Assembly (NCBI RefSeq): GCF_009827495.1
Contig: NZ_WTZA01000001.1
Span: forward strand, 124,001 to 188,000
Source of the DNA: Tsuneonella aeria
GTDB lineage: Bacteria; Pseudomonadota; Alphaproteobacteria; Sphingomonadales; Sphingomonadaceae
Length of the DNA: 64,000 nt
Direction of reading: 5' to 3'
Position numbers and translations under genes: made by a program. The notes beneath the pieces are model-generated. The model was not told the origin of the DNA and did not search any database. It saw only the letters and a program-made list of their open reading frames with translations. Position 1 is the stretch's first letter; each line of letters opens with the position of its first letter. Positions 43,881-53,782 of this stretch are shown piece by piece.

Positions 43881-43902
43881 GTTGTGCACAGCTCGGCACA
43901 AC
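43881..43902 (+). other. Hairpin between the peroxidase gene and dnaE
   Basis: A perfect 7-bp repeat, GTTGTGC and GCACAAC, with an 8-base loop. It lies 15 bases after the peroxidase stop and 42 bases before the dnaE start. A weak terminator or attenuator is possible; there is no T-run. Confidence 0.3.
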
Positions 43903-43943
43903 AGCCTCTTTCCAATCGCGCCCGCACCCCTAACTTGCCGCCG

Positions 43944-46900
43944 ATGCCTTACGCCCCCTTCGTCCCTTTGCGTGTCATGTCGAGCTATTCGATGCTCGAA
44001 GGGGCGATCGACCCGAAAGCCATTGCCGAGATGGCGGCGGAACGCGGTTTCCCCGCGGTCGCAATCTGTGACCGGAACGGTCTGTATGGCGCGATACCCT
44101 TCGCCGCCGCGTGTTTCGCCAAGGGCGTTCAGCCGATCGTCGGGGCGCTTCTCGGGGTATGCCGCGCGCCGGGCAGCGAGGTCATCGATCACATCCCGTT
44201 GTTCGCGCAGGACGAGGCGGGGTACGATAACCTGTGTCACCTCGTCAGCAGGGCCCACCTCGAACGGCCGCTCGAGATGGCGGCGCATGTTCATCTCTCC
44301 GATCTCGAAGGCCGCACGGAAGGCCTGATTGCCCTGACTGGGGCGGGCGAGGGCGGCGTGACCCGCCTCCTCGCCGAAGGCCGAGCGGACGAGGCGGAGG
44401 CACTGTGCGAGCGGTTGGAGGGCCTGTTTCCGGACCGCCTCTACGTCGAGCTTGCGCGAAGCAGCAGCGCCGTGAGCGATGCGGCTGAAGAAGGGCTGAT
44501 CACGCTCGCGTATGCGCGCGACCTGCCGCTCGTCGCGACGAACCCGGCGCAATTCGCCGAACCGCATTTCCATGGCGCCCACGATGCCATGCTGTGCATT
44601 GCCCATTCGACGCACGTCGATGCGGCCGAGCGCCCCCGGTCCAATCCGGAAGCGTTCGTGAAGTCAGCACCGATGATGGCGGAGCTTTTTGCCGACGTTC
44701 CCGAAGCGATCGCCAACACGCTGGTGGTCGCGCAGCGCTGTGCCTACGCGCCGCCCACCCGGGCCCCGATCCTGCCCAGTCTTGCGGGCGACCTTGAGGG
44801 TGAGGCGCGGATGCTGGCCGAGGATTCCCGCCGGGGTCTCGCCGCGCGGCTGGAGAAGTACGGCGAGATCCCCGAAGAGGAACGCCGCGTCTATGCCGAC
44901 CGGCTGCAGTTCGAAATCGACGTCATCAACCAGATGGGGTTTCCGGGCTATTTCCTGATCGTTGCCGACTTCATCAAGTGGGCCAAGGACAACGGCATCC
45001 CCGTGGGCCCGGGGCGCGGCTCGGGCGCGGGTAGCCTGGTGGCCTGGTCCCTCACCATCACCGACCTCGATCCGATCAAGCTCGGCCTGCTGTTCGAACG
45101 GTTTCTCAACCCCGAGCGCGTGTCGATGCCGGACTTCGACATCGACTTCTGCGAAACGCGCCGGGGCGAAGTGATCCGGTATGTCCAGGCCAAATACGGG
45201 CACGACCACGTCGCCCAGATCATCACCTTCGGCAAGCTGAAGGCCCGCGCCGTGCTGCGCGATTGTGGCCGCATCCTGCAGATGAGCTACGGCCACGTCG
45301 ACCGGTTGTGCAAGATGGTGCCCAACCACCCGACCGATCCGTGGACACTGTCCCGCGCGCTCAACGGGGTGAGCGAGTTTCGGCGCGAGTATGAGACGCA
45401 GGACGAGGTGAAGCGCCTGCTCGACCTCGCGATGCAGCTCGAAGGGCTGCCACGCAACAGCAGCACACACGCGGCCGGGGTCGTGATCGGCGACCGTCCC
45501 CTCGCCAAGCTGGTGCCCCTCTACCGCGATCCCCGGTCGGACATGCCAGTGACCCAGTTCGACATGAAGCATGTCGAAAGCGCGGGCCTCGTGAAGTTCG
45601 ATTTCCTCGGGCTCAAGACGCTGTCCGTGCTTCAGAAGGCGATCGAACTGCTCGCCATGCGCGGCATCGCAATCGATCTGAGCGCGTTGCCGCTCGACGA
45701 TCCGGCCGTTTACGACCTGATGAAGAGCGGCAACACGGTGGGCGTGTTCCAGCTGGAATCCGAAGGGATGCGCCGCACGCTGACGGCAGTGAAGCCCACC
45801 AATTTCGGTGATATCATCGCGCTCGTGTCGCTCTATCGGCCCGGTCCGATGGATAACATCCCCTTGTTCGGGAAGCGCAAGGCGGGCGAGGTTGCGATCG
45901 AGTACCCGCACGAAAAGCTGGAAGGCATTCTCTCCGAAACCTACGGCATCTTCGTCTATCAGGAACAGGTCATGCAGGCCGCGCAGATCCTGGCCGGTTA
46001 TTCGCTGGGCGATGCCGACCTTCTGCGCCGCGCCATGGGCAAGAAGGTGCAGGCCGAGATGGACGCGCAGCGCGAGCGTTTCGTGGATGGCTGCGCCGAA
46101 GTATCACAAATCCCGGCCCGCCGCGCCAACGAGCTGTTCGACCTCATCGACAAGTTCGCCGGGTATGGTTTTAACAAGAGCCACGCCGCGGCTTACGCTT
46201 TGCTGGCTTACCAGACAGGTTGGCTGAAGGCGCACTACCCCGAAGAATTCTATGCTGCATCGATGTGCTTCGACATGCACCAGTCCGAAAAGCTGGCGGT
46301 GTTCGTAGATGATGCTCGCCGCGCCGGGATCGAGATCGCGCCGCCTGACGTGAACCGCTCCGAAGCGGAATTCACCGTGGAGCGGACCGACGATGGCTAC
46401 GCGGTGCGCTACGCCCTCGCGGGCATCCGCAACGTGGGCGAGAAGGCGATGGAAGCCCTCGTCGCCGAGCGCGAGGCGAACGGCTGGTTCGAAACGTTGG
46501 AGGACCTGTTCGGCCGCTTGCCCAAGGGTTCGATGAATTCCCGCCAGCTTGAGGGGCTGATCGCATCGGGCGCGCTTGACGGGCTGGAACCGAACCGGGC
46601 GAAGCTGTTCGCCAATGCCGACCTGCTGCTCGCGGTGACGGAGGCTGCCAATCGCGAGCGGGAAAGCGGCCAGGCGGGGCTCTTCGGCGGCGAGGCGCAA
46701 GTCGATACCGCGCTGCGGCTGAAGGATGCCGAGGACTGGCCCCGCGCCGAGCGCATGGCGCGGGAACGGGACAACTTCGGGTTCTATTTCTCAGCCCACC
46801 CGGTGGAACAGTATCGCGCCATCGCCTCCGCGAACGGGGCACGCAGCTTCGCCTCTTTGATGGGCGGCGGCGCGCCGTCTGGCGGGCGCGGGCCGGCGGT

Positions 46901-47414
46901 GATGGCGGCCATGGTGGAAAAGGTGAACCGAGGCCGCACCCGCAAGGGCAAGGACTTCGTCCGCGCCGACTTTTCGGACAGCAGCGGCCAGTTCTCAGCC
47001 GCGTGCTTCGAGGAAGCGCTGGTAGCCAGTTTCGCAAAGTGGGCCGACGAGAGCACTTGCGTGCTCCTCAATGTGGAGCTCGACAGCCCCAGTCCGGACG
47101 AACCGCCCCGGATCACGGTGCGCGGGGCCCGCCCGCTGAACGAGGTCAAGGCAGGGGCCCGGATGCGCCTCTCGCTCGATGTCACCGCGCCAGAGGCTCT
47201 GGCGGCGTTGCGCGATGCGCTGGCGCCAGGGCCTGAAGGGCGGGGCGAAGTGACCGTGCGGCTGCGCACCGGCGGTGCACGCGAACCGCTGATGTTGCTG
47301 GGCCGCAGTTTCCAGGTCGACGGCGATCTCGCCGAACGCTTGGCAAGCCTCGAGGGACTTGCCAATGTGCAGCTTACAACCCAGCGCGGGCCGAACCTGC
47401 GACTGGTCGCCTGA
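43944..47414 (+). CDS. dnaE: DNA polymerase III alpha subunit
   Basis: The replicative polymerase, 1156 residues. Order: PHP domain (about 1-210), palm with catalytic aspartates Asp397, Asp399 and Asp401 in PDFDIDF, thumb and fingers (GVFQLESEGMRR, then RPGPMDNIP, KSHAAAYALLAYQT), helix-hairpin-helix and an OB domain (about 970-1060). The PHP metal residues are largely gone: LRVMSSYSMLEGA and AICDRNGLYGA replace the His-containing motifs, so no PHP exonuclease activity is expected. The ATG at 43944 was preferred to 43884 because FVPLRVMSSYS then lies at the usual distance. Confidence 0.97.
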   Translation: MPYAPFVPLRVMSSYSMLEGAIDPKAIAEMAAERGFPAVAICDRNGLYGAIPFAAACFAKGVQPIVGALLGVCRAPGSEVIDHIPLFAQDEAGYDNLCHLVSRAHLERPLEMAAHVHLSDLEGRTEGLIALTGAGEGGVTRLLAEGRADEAEALCERLEGLFPDRLYVELARSSSAVSDAAEEGLITLAYARDLPLVATNPAQFAEPHFHGAHDAMLCIAHSTHVDAAERPRSNPEAFVKSAPMMAELFADVPEAIANTLVVAQRCAYAPPTRAPILPSLAGDLEGEARMLAEDSRRGLAARLEKYGEIPEEERRVYADRLQFEIDVINQMGFPGYFLIVADFIKWAKDNGIPVGPGRGSGAGSLVAWSLTITDLDPIKLGLLFERFLNPERVSMPDFDIDFCETRRGEVIRYVQAKYGHDHVAQIITFGKLKARAVLRDCGRILQMSYGHVDRLCKMVPNHPTDPWTLSRALNGVSEFRREYETQDEVKRLLDLAMQLEGLPRNSSTHAAGVVIGDRPLAKLVPLYRDPRSDMPVTQFDMKHVESAGLVKFDFLGLKTLSVLQKAIELLAMRGIAIDLSALPLDDPAVYDLMKSGNTVGVFQLESEGMRRTLTAVKPTNFGDIIALVSLYRPGPMDNIPLFGKRKAGEVAIEYPHEKLEGILSETYGIFVYQEQVMQAAQILAGYSLGDADLLRRAMGKKVQAEMDAQRERFVDGCAEVSQIPARRANELFDLIDKFAGYGFNKSHAAAYALLAYQTGWLKAHYPEEFYAASMCFDMHQSEKLAVFVDDARRAGIEIAPPDVNRSEAEFTVERTDDGYAVRYALAGIRNVGEKAMEALVAEREANGWFETLEDLFGRLPKGSMNSRQLEGLIASGALDGLEPNRAKLFANADLLLAVTEAANRERESGQAGLFGGEAQVDTALRLKDAEDWPRAERMARERDNFGFYFSAHPVEQYRAIASANGARSFASLMGGGAPSGGRGPAVMAAMVEKVNRGRTRKGKDFVRADFSDSSGQFSAACFEEALVASFAKWADESTCVLLNVELDSPSPDEPPRITVRGARPLNEVKAGARMRLSLDVTAPEALAALRDALAPGPEGRGEVTVRLRTGGAREPLMLLGRSFQVDGDLAERLASLEGLANVQLTTQRGPNLRLVA

Positions 47415-47460
47415 TCCCGCTCTTTTCCGGCGGACAGGCCGGGAGAGGGAGACATTACGA

Positions 47461-49086
47461 ATGCTGGGAGTCATGCAGGACTGGGACCTGGTGGTCACGC
47501 ACCTGATCGACCACGCGGCCAGCGGGTATGGGTCACGCGAACACGTGACGCATTGGGCCGACGGCAGCGAAACGCGCACGACCTGGGCCGGGGTCCGCCG
47601 TGACGCGCTGAAGATGACGCAGGCCCTGCGCGCCGCTGGCGTGGGCAAGGGCGACCGCGTCGCCACGCTGGCGATGAACCACGCGCGCCATCTCGTCACC
47701 TGGTATGGCGCGGTTGGCGTCGGCGGCGTGCTCCACACGATCAACCCGCGTCTGTTCGACGAGCAGCTGGAATATATCGTCAACCACGCGGAGGACCGCG
47801 TGCTCCTATACGACGCGGCGTTCCAGCCGATCGTGGACCGCATGCGCGACCGCTGGCCGAGCGTGACGACCTACGTCTGCTTCGACCCGCCAGCCGGCAG
47901 CCAGGCGCTGGCCTTCGAAGACTGGATCGGTGCTTTCGACGGCAACACTACGTGGGAAAAGGTCGACGAGCGCGACCCGTGCATGCTCTGCTACACCAGC
48001 GGCACCACGGGCCATCCAAAGGGCGTGCTCTACGAACACCGCTCCACGATGCTTCACGCCATGGCCGGGGTGCAGCCCAATATCTTCGACCTCGACAGCC
48101 GGGCGGTGATGCTGCCGATCGTGCCGATGTTCCACGCGGCGAGTTGGGGCTTGCCGTGGTCGGGTGCGATCTCCGGCATCAAATTCGTCTATTCGGCGGT
48201 CAACGACCCCACGGTGCTGTGCGACTTGTTCGAGCGAGAGAAAGTCACGCATTCCGCCGGGGTGCCCACCGTGTGGTTGGCGATGTTCCAGTGCCTGGAT
48301 GCGCAAGGGCGTGACGTGCGCGACCTTGGCGCTCTGCAGACGGCGGTGATCGGCGGCTCGGCTGCCCCGCGTTTCATGATCGAGCGGCTCATGAAGAACG
48401 GCGTAAGGGTGGCGCATGCCTGGGGGATGACCGAAACCTCGCCGATCGGCACCACGGGCGCCTATCCGTGGAACTGGGACGAGATGAGCTTCGCCGAACA
48501 GGTGGCCCTGGTCCAGAAACAGGGGCGCCCCGCCTTCGGCGTGGAGCTGCGCTGCGTAAGCCTGGACGACCCGAACGAGGTGCTGCCGCGCGACGGAGTG
48601 ACGTCGGGAGCGCTCCAGGTGCGGGGTCCGTGGGTCATCAAGCGCTATTTCAAGGCGGAAGAAGACGCGGTCGATGCCGACCAGTGGTTCGATACCGGCG
48701 ACGTGGGCGTGCTCCATCCCGATGGAACGCTGCAACTGACCGACCGGACGAAGGACGTGATCAAGTCCGGCGGGGAATGGATCAGTTCGGTCGAGCTTGA
48801 AAACGCCGCCGTCGGCCACCCGGCCATCGCCGAGGCCGCGGCCATCGGCATCGCCCATCCCAAGTGGGATGAACGGCCGATCCTCGTCTGCGTCGCCAAG
48901 GAAGGTCACAGCGTGACCCCCGGCGAAGTGCTCGACCACCTGGGCGACAAGGTTGCCAAGTGGTGGCTGCCCGACGCGGTGGAGTTCGTGGACGAAATCC
49001 CACACACCGGCACCGGCAAGATCAGCAAGAAAGACCTGCGCGAACGCTTCCGGGAATATCGCCTGGCCGGGGAAGAGGCGGGGTGA
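47461..49086 (+). CDS. Acyl-CoA synthetase (AMP-binding, fatty-acid type)
   Basis: A 541-residue adenylate-forming enzyme that activates a carboxylic acid with ATP and CoA. It has the P-loop [38 protein letters not shown], the hinge [15 protein letters not shown] and the C-terminal lysine in [10 protein letters not shown]. The sequence style is that of medium- and long-chain fatty acyl-CoA synthetases. GAGAGGGAG precedes the ATG at 47461. It probably feeds beta-oxidation. The stop overlaps the next gene's GTG. Confidence 0.9.
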   Translation: MLGVMQDWDLVVTHLIDHAASGYGSREHVTHWADGSETRTTWAGVRRDALKMTQALRAAGVGKGDRVATLAMNHARHLVTWYGAVGVGGVLHTINPRLFDEQLEYIVNHAEDRVLLYDAAFQPIVDRMRDRWPSVTTYVCFDPPAGSQALAFEDWIGAFDGNTTWEKVDERDPCMLCYTSGTTGHPKGVLYEHRSTMLHAMAGVQPNIFDLDSRAVMLPIVPMFHAASWGLPWSGAISGIKFVYSAVNDPTVLCDLFEREKVTHSAGVPTVWLAMFQCLDAQGRDVRDLGALQTAVIGGSAAPRFMIERLMKNGVRVAHAWGMTETSPIGTTGAYPWNWDEMSFAEQVALVQKQGRPAFGVELRCVSLDDPNEVLPRDGVTSGALQVRGPWVIKRYFKAEEDAVDADQWFDTGDVGVLHPDGTLQLTDRTKDVIKSGGEWISSVELENAAVGHPAIAEAAAIGIAHPKWDERPILVCVAKEGHSVTPGEVLDHLGDKVAKWWLPDAVEFVDEIPHTGTGKISKKDLRERFREYRLAGEEAG

Positions 49087-49292
49087 GCAGGTCCTGTCCG
49101 AAGTGCAATCGCCGCATGGAAGAAGGCTTCGTCATCGATGCCGGCGATTACAGCATGCCGCTGGTCGGCCACTGGCATCCGGGCAGCCCGCAGAAAACCT
49201 GGCTCGGCCTGCGGGTCGAGAAGAAGGCTAAGCGCGAAATCGTCTCGTGGCGTTGCACCGGCTGCGGGCTGCTGGAGAACTACGCGCCCTGA
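49083..49292 (+). CDS. Small zinc-ribbon protein (69 aa)
   Basis: A 69-residue protein with two CxxC pairs (SCPKCNRRMEEGF at the start and RCTGCGLLENYAP at the end) around WHPGSPQKTWLGL. This resembles the DUF6487 type of zinc ribbon, whose role is unknown. The GTG at 49083 overlaps the acyl-CoA synthetase stop (GTGA), with GGAAGAGG just upstream, so it is translationally coupled. It is convergent with cysK. Confidence 0.68.
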   Translation: MSRSCPKCNRRMEEGFVIDAGDYSMPLVGHWHPGSPQKTWLGLRVEKKAKREIVSWRCTGCGLLENYAP

Positions 49293-49293
49293 C

Positions 49294-49322
49294 GGGGCGT
49301 TGCGCGATCCGCCAGCAACCCC
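49294..49322. terminator. Two-way hairpin between convergent genes
   Basis: GGG-c-GTTGC pairs with GCAACCCC, an 8-bp stem with one bulged C, in the 37 bases separating the zinc-ribbon gene and cysK. No T-run; position suggests termination for both strands. Confidence 0.4.
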
Positions 49323-49329
49323 ACGAGCC

Positions 49330-50250
49330 TCAGGTTTCGGGCAGGAAGTCCGGCACCGACAGGTAACGTTCGCCCGTGTCGTAGTTGAAGCCAAGGATGC
49401 GGGACCCCGGCGCAAGTTCAGGCAGCTTCTGGGCGATCGCGGCCAGCGTCGCACCGCTCGAAATGCCGACGAGCAGGCCTTCCTCACGCGCGGAGCGGCG
49501 CGCCATTTCCTTGGCGTCCTCCGGCTCCACCTGGATGGCGCCGTCGATCGACTGGGTGTGCAGGTTGCCCGGGATAAATCCGGCGCCGATACCCTGGATC
49601 GGGTGAGGGCCAGGCTGCCCGCCGCTGATCACGGGCGAGAGGGTGGGTTCCACCGCGAAGGCCTTCAAATTGCTCCACGTTTGCTTCAGCACTTCTGCAC
49701 AACCGGTCAGGTGGCCGCCGGTACCAACCCCGGTGATCAGCACGTCCACCGGGCTGTCGGCGAAATCGGCGAGAATTTCCTGCGCGGTGGTGCGCGCGTG
49801 AATCGCGACGTTGGCCGGGTTTTCGAACTGCTGGGGCATCCAGGCGCCATCGGTCTGCGCGACCAGTTCGGCTGCGCGGGCGAGGGCGCCGTTCATCCCC
49901 TTTTCCTTCGGCGTCAGGTCGAAGCTGGCACCATAGGCGAGCATGAGGCGGCGCCGTTCGATGCTCATGCTTTCGGGCATGACCAGGACCAGCTTGTATC
50001 CCTTGACCGCCGCCACCATGGCGAGGCCGATACCGGTGTTGCCGCTGGTCGGTTCGATGATGGTCCCGCCGGGCTTCAGCGCGCCGGAGCGTTCCGCATC
50101 CTCGATCATGGCGAGCGCGATGCGATCCTTGACCGAACCAGCGGGGTTGCTCCGCTCGCTCTTCACCCACACTTCGTGATCGGGAAACAGCCGCGACAGG
50201 CGAATATGCGGCGTGTTACCGATGGTATCGAGGACGCTGGCGGCTTTCAT
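49330..50250 (-). CDS. cysK: Cysteine synthase A
   Basis: CysK makes cysteine from O-acetylserine and sulphide with pyridoxal phosphate. The 306-residue protein has the PLP lysine Lys41 in NPAGSVKDR, the substrate loop TSGNTG at 68-73, the phosphate loop [10 protein letters not shown] and the serine of GISSGA. GGAGA precedes the ATG at 50250. The start overlaps the stop of the MFS exporter gene by ATGA, an unusual partner that might export cysteine-derived compounds, though this is only inference from position. Confidence 0.95.
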   Translation of the reverse strand: MKAASVLDTIGNTPHIRLSRLFPDHEVWVKSERSNPAGSVKDRIALAMIEDAERSGALKPGGTIIEPTSGNTGIGLAMVAAVKGYKLVLVMPESMSIERRRLMLAYGASFDLTPKEKGMNGALARAAELVAQTDGAWMPQQFENPANVAIHARTTAQEILADFADSPVDVLITGVGTGGHLTGCAEVLKQTWSNLKAFAVEPTLSPVISGGQPGPHPIQGIGAGFIPGNLHTQSIDGAIQVEPEDAKEMARRSAREEGLLVGISSGATLAAIAQKLPELAPGSRILGFNYDTGERYLSVPDFLPET

Positions 50251-51521
50251 GTCGATCTCTCCTGCTCGGTTGGCGCCATATGTGGGGGCGCGTCGAAGGT
50301 CTTTGCAAGTCTGAGTTCCGGATAGAGGCGGGCCCACGCGAGCGTGATGCCGATTGCCGCCACCCCGCCGAACAGTACGGCACCCACGGGCCCCAGGATC
50401 GCCGCGAGCAGGCCGGATTCCGCTTCGCCCAGTTCGTTCGAGGCCGAAATGGTGAGCGCGGAAACGGCGCCGACGCGTCCGCGCATTTCGTCGGGTGTAT
50501 GAAGCTGGATCAACGACTGGCGAACGTAAACGGACACCATGTCGGCGGCGCCCGCCACCATCAGGGCGGCGAAGCTGAGCCAGAACAGCTTGGACAGACC
50601 GAACACGATGATCGCTACTGCGAAGATCATGACGGCGCCCAGCATCTTGTTGCCGACGTTCGTCTTCATCGGGCGGAACCCGAACCATAGCGATCCCGCC
50701 GTGGCGCCGATCCCCATTCCGGCGGCAAGGATGCCGAACCCATCGGCGCCCACGTGCAGGATGTCGCGCGCGAAGACGGGCAGCAGCGCGCTTGCGCCCG
50801 CCAGCAGCACCACGAACAGGTCCAGCGTGATCGCCGCCAGCACCAGGCGGTTGTTGCGGACGTAGGCGAATCCGTCGATCATCCGCCGTAAGGGCCGGCG
50901 GTCCTTCTGCGCGGCAGGTTGGGGGACCCTGGAGACCAGGAAAAGGCCGGCAAGCGCCAAGCCCAGCATTCCCGATACCGATCCGTAGGCCACGTCAGGG
51001 TGGATTGCGTAAAGCACGCCGCCCAGGCTGGGCCCCGCGATGGTTCCGAGCTGCCAGGCCGTCGCGCTCACCGCGATGGCGGTCGGCAGGCTTTCACGCG
51101 GCACCAGATTGGGAGCGAGAGCGGAGAAAGCCGGGCCGGAAAATGCCCGCGCAAGGCCGATGAACACCGCCGCGACGAACAGCCACGGCAACGTCAGCTG
51201 ATCGCTCCAGGTAAGGACGCCGAGCACCGCGGCATTGACCATCAGCAGCGCCGTGGTGCCGCGCACGATCCAGCGCCGGTCGAACGTGTCTGCGACAAGC
51301 CCCACGACCGGCGTCAGCAGGAACAGGGGCACGAACTGGGCAAGGCCGATCATGCCGAGCAGGAATGCCGACTGGTTGATGTCCATCGTCTGCCGGGCGA
51401 TGTTGTACACCTGCCAGCCGATGATCATGCCTTGCGCGCTGATCGCGATGGTGGCGAACAGGCGCGACACGAAGTAGGCCCGAAAGTTCGCGATCCGCAG
51501 TGGGTGAGGAGTGGCGCTCAC
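50247..51521 (-). CDS. MFS transporter (MFS_3/EntS type)
   Basis: A 424-residue major facilitator with 12 predicted helices. [27 protein letters not shown] at the start, [20 protein letters not shown] between helices 2 and 3, and [17 protein letters not shown] after helix 10 match the enterobactin-exporter-like PF05977 group. Substrate unknown. The GTG at 51521 ([17 protein letters not shown]) was chosen over an upstream TTG-type frame start because the conserved part begins at once. Coupled to cysK by ATGA. Confidence 0.85.
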   Translation of the reverse strand: MSATPHPLRIANFRAYFVSRLFATIAISAQGMIIGWQVYNIARQTMDINQSAFLLGMIGLAQFVPLFLLTPVVGLVADTFDRRWIVRGTTALLMVNAAVLGVLTWSDQLTLPWLFVAAVFIGLARAFSGPAFSALAPNLVPRESLPTAIAVSATAWQLGTIAGPSLGGVLYAIHPDVAYGSVSGMLGLALAGLFLVSRVPQPAAQKDRRPLRRMIDGFAYVRNNRLVLAAITLDLFVVLLAGASALLPVFARDILHVGADGFGILAAGMGIGATAGSLWFGFRPMKTNVGNKMLGAVMIFAVAIIVFGLSKLFWLSFAALMVAGAADMVSVYVRQSLIQLHTPDEMRGRVGAVSALTISASNELGEAESGLLAAILGPVGAVLFGGVAAIGITLAWARLYPELRLAKTFDAPPHMAPTEQERST

Positions 51522-51598
51522 GGCCCGGCCATGACAGCCGCCACGCGGATTGCCAAGCAAGCCGTGCGTGTCAGCCGTTCAGCAAATCTTGACGTCTA

Positions 51599-51937
51599 TC
51601 AGCGCGCGCGGCGCAGGCGCGGGTTGGGCTGCAAGGCTTCGATAATGCGGCCGAAATCGTCGAGCCGGATGATCCGTTCGAACTGGAACCCGGCGCGCGC
51701 GTCGCGAATCCAGATCACATAGGCTTCGATCCGCCCGATTTCCGGCAGGCGCACGATCACGCGGTCGCCGCGCTCCAGATCCTGCGCATCATCGACCATG
51801 AAACCGTGGGCCGAGAGGTTGGCGATATGCAGCTTGATATCGCCGCGCTGGTAATGCTCGGCGATGACGGGAAAATCGACCGGATGCCGCGCCGCCCGGC
51901 GCAAGTCCGTTACCGAAAGCTGAGCACCGACAGACAC
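51599..51937 (-). CDS. PilZ domain protein (112 aa)
   Basis: A second stand-alone PilZ protein. It carries the arginine motif RRAARHPVDFPV and the NLSAHGF form of the [DN]xSxxG motif, so cyclic di-GMP binding is plausible. The remaining residues form the beta-barrel with GDRVIVRLPEIGRIEAYVIWI. It lies between tyrS and the MFS gene with 61 and 77 bases around it, probably as its own unit. It has little similarity to the PilZ protein at 38617 beyond the motifs. Confidence 0.82.
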   Translation of the reverse strand: MSVGAQLSVTDLRRAARHPVDFPVIAEHYQRGDIKLHIANLSAHGFMVDDAQDLERGDRVIVRLPEIGRIEAYVIWIRDARAGFQFERIIRLDDFGRIIEALQPNPRLRRAR

Positions 51938-51998
51938 TGTAACACGACCCTCCCGTTCAGGTGAGGGTCCGGACTAGCGGGCAATCGCTGACATTGGG

Positions 51999-53207
51999 TT
52001 AAACGAGCACGCCGTGGCGCTTCTTGCCGAGACTGATGCGGCCGGGCCGGGCAGGGGCGAGCACATCGGCCACCGTCTCCCCGTCGAGCTTCACCGCGCC
52101 TTCGCTGCCCTTGCGTTTCGCCTCGCCATTGGAGGCCGTGAAGCCCAGCGCGGTAAGAGCGGCAGCGAAGGTCATTCCCGGCTCCAGCGCCAGGGTCGGC
52201 AGGTCCTCCCCGGTGCCGCCGTCGGCAAAAGTATGCGCGGCGGTCGCCTCCGCGGAGCGGGCGGCATCCTTCCCGCGGACCAGCGCGGTCACCTCGTTCG
52301 CGAGCACGACCTTGGCCGCGTTGATCTCCGCGCCCTCGAGCGCTTCGAGTCGAGCGATCTCATCCAGCGGAAGGTCGGTGAAGAGCTTCAGGAAACGGCC
52401 CACGTCGCGGTCATCCACGTTGCGCCAGAACTGCCAGAAGTCGTAGCTCGGTAGCTGTGCCTCGTTCAGCCAAACCGCGCCGGCGGCGGTCTTGCCCATC
52501 TTGGCACCGTCCGCGGTGGTCAGCAGCGGTGTCGTGAGGCCGTAGAGTTCCGCCCCGTCCATCCGCCGGCCGAGTTCCACCCCGTTGACGATGTTGCCCC
52601 ACTGGTCGCTGCCGCCCATCTGCAGCCGCGCGCCCAGCGTGCGGCTGAGATGGCGGAAGTCGTAGCCCTGCAGGATCATGTAATTGAATTCCAGGAACGT
52701 CATCGGCTGTTCGCGTTCCAGCCGCAAGCGCACGGAATCGAACGTCAGCATACGGTTGACGGTGAAATGCGTGCCGACTTCCTGCAGCAGTTCGATGTAT
52801 CCGAGCTTGCCCAGCCAGTCGTGGTTGTCGACCATGACCGCGTCGGTCGGATCGTCGCCGAAGGTCAGCAGCTTGCCGAACACGGTGAAGATGCCTGCGA
52901 TATTCTCGGCGATCGCCGCGTCTGTCAGCATCCGGCGGCTCTCGTCGCGGCCGGTGGGATCGCCGATGCGCGTGGTTCCGCCGCCCATCAGCACGATCGG
53001 CTTGTGGCCCGTCTGTTGCAGCCGGCGGAGCATCATGATCTGGACCAGGCTGCCGATATGGAGCGAAGGCGCGGTGGCGTCGAAGCCGATGTAACCCGGC
53101 ACGACCTGCCGCGCGGCAAGGGCGTCCAGCCCCGCCGCGTCGGTCATCTGGTGGACATAGCCGCGCTCGTCGAGCAGGCGCAGGAGGTCGGATTTGTAGG
53201 CGCTCAT
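51999..53207 (-). CDS. tyrS: Tyrosyl-tRNA synthetase
   Basis: TyrS charges tRNA-Tyr. The 402-residue protein has the HIGH-type motif HIGS at 50-53, the tyrosine pocket ([25 protein letters not shown]), [11 protein letters not shown], the KMSKS-type loop KMGKT at 236-240 and a C-terminal S4 RNA-binding domain ([16 protein letters not shown]). It belongs to the TyrRS form typical of Gram-negative bacteria (TyrS rather than TyrZ). Divergent from the DOMON-like gene by 32 bases. Confidence 0.97.
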   Translation of the reverse strand: MSAYKSDLLRLLDERGYVHQMTDAAGLDALAARQVVPGYIGFDATAPSLHIGSLVQIMMLRRLQQTGHKPIVLMGGGTTRIGDPTGRDESRRMLTDAAIAENIAGIFTVFGKLLTFGDDPTDAVMVDNHDWLGKLGYIELLQEVGTHFTVNRMLTFDSVRLRLEREQPMTFLEFNYMILQGYDFRHLSRTLGARLQMGGSDQWGNIVNGVELGRRMDGAELYGLTTPLLTTADGAKMGKTAAGAVWLNEAQLPSYDFWQFWRNVDDRDVGRFLKLFTDLPLDEIARLEALEGAEINAAKVVLANEVTALVRGKDAARSAEATAAHTFADGGTGEDLPTLALEPGMTFAAALTALGFTASNGEAKRKGSEGAVKLDGETVADVLAPARPGRISLGKKRHGVLV

Positions 53208-53239
53208 ATGGGGCGGCCGGTTAGCACGGGGGCGGTTTC

Positions 53240-53782
53240 ATGCAAGCGCATCGGTTGTTGGCGCACCCCGCGCACCCGCCCGCGCGGGTCACTGGGATCG
53301 AAGCGCGGGTAATCGGATTCGACGCCGACTGGCTGCGCGTGCGCTGGCGGATCGAGGGGGCGCAGGCTCTGGTCATTCCCCCGTTTGCCGGGCGCGGCCG
53401 GGCGGACGAGCTGTGGCGCACGACCTGCTTCGAACTGTTCCTGCGGCCCAATGGCGGGGACCGTTACGTCGAGTTCAACCTGTCGCCGTCCGAACGATGG
53501 GCGGCTTACGATTTCTCCTCCTACCGCGACGGCATGGCGGATCGCCCGGCCTCCAGGGAACCGGATTGCACGATGCGCCAGGGCAGCACGTTCGCCATCT
53601 TCGACGCGGCCATTCCCGCGGACGCCCTGCCGCAGCTTCCCGCAGACGCGAACTTCGCGGCGGTGATCGAGGAGCAGGGCGCGGTCGTGTCCTACTGGGC
53701 GCTCGCCCACCCAGCGGCCAGGGCCGATTTCCATGACCCGGCTTGCTTCACGGCGAGGGTTGCGCCACCGCGCGGGGCATGA
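53240..53782 (+). CDS. DOMON-like domain protein
   Basis: A 180-residue soluble beta-sandwich protein. The order ADELWRTTCFELFLRPNGGDRYVEFNLSPSERWAAYDF and the later TFAIFDAAIP match the DOMON-like domain of alphaproteobacteria, related to carbohydrate-binding modules. No signal peptide is seen. It overlaps the next gene by ATGA, a strong sign that the two work together; the partner is a DUF1343 cell-wall amino-sugar hydrolase, so sugar binding would make sense. Confidence 0.78.
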   Translation: MQAHRLLAHPAHPPARVTGIEARVIGFDADWLRVRWRIEGAQALVIPPFAGRGRADELWRTTCFELFLRPNGGDRYVEFNLSPSERWAAYDFSSYRDGMADRPASREPDCTMRQGSTFAIFDAAIPADALPQLPADANFAAVIEEQGAVVSYWALAHPAARADFHDPACFTARVAPPRGA

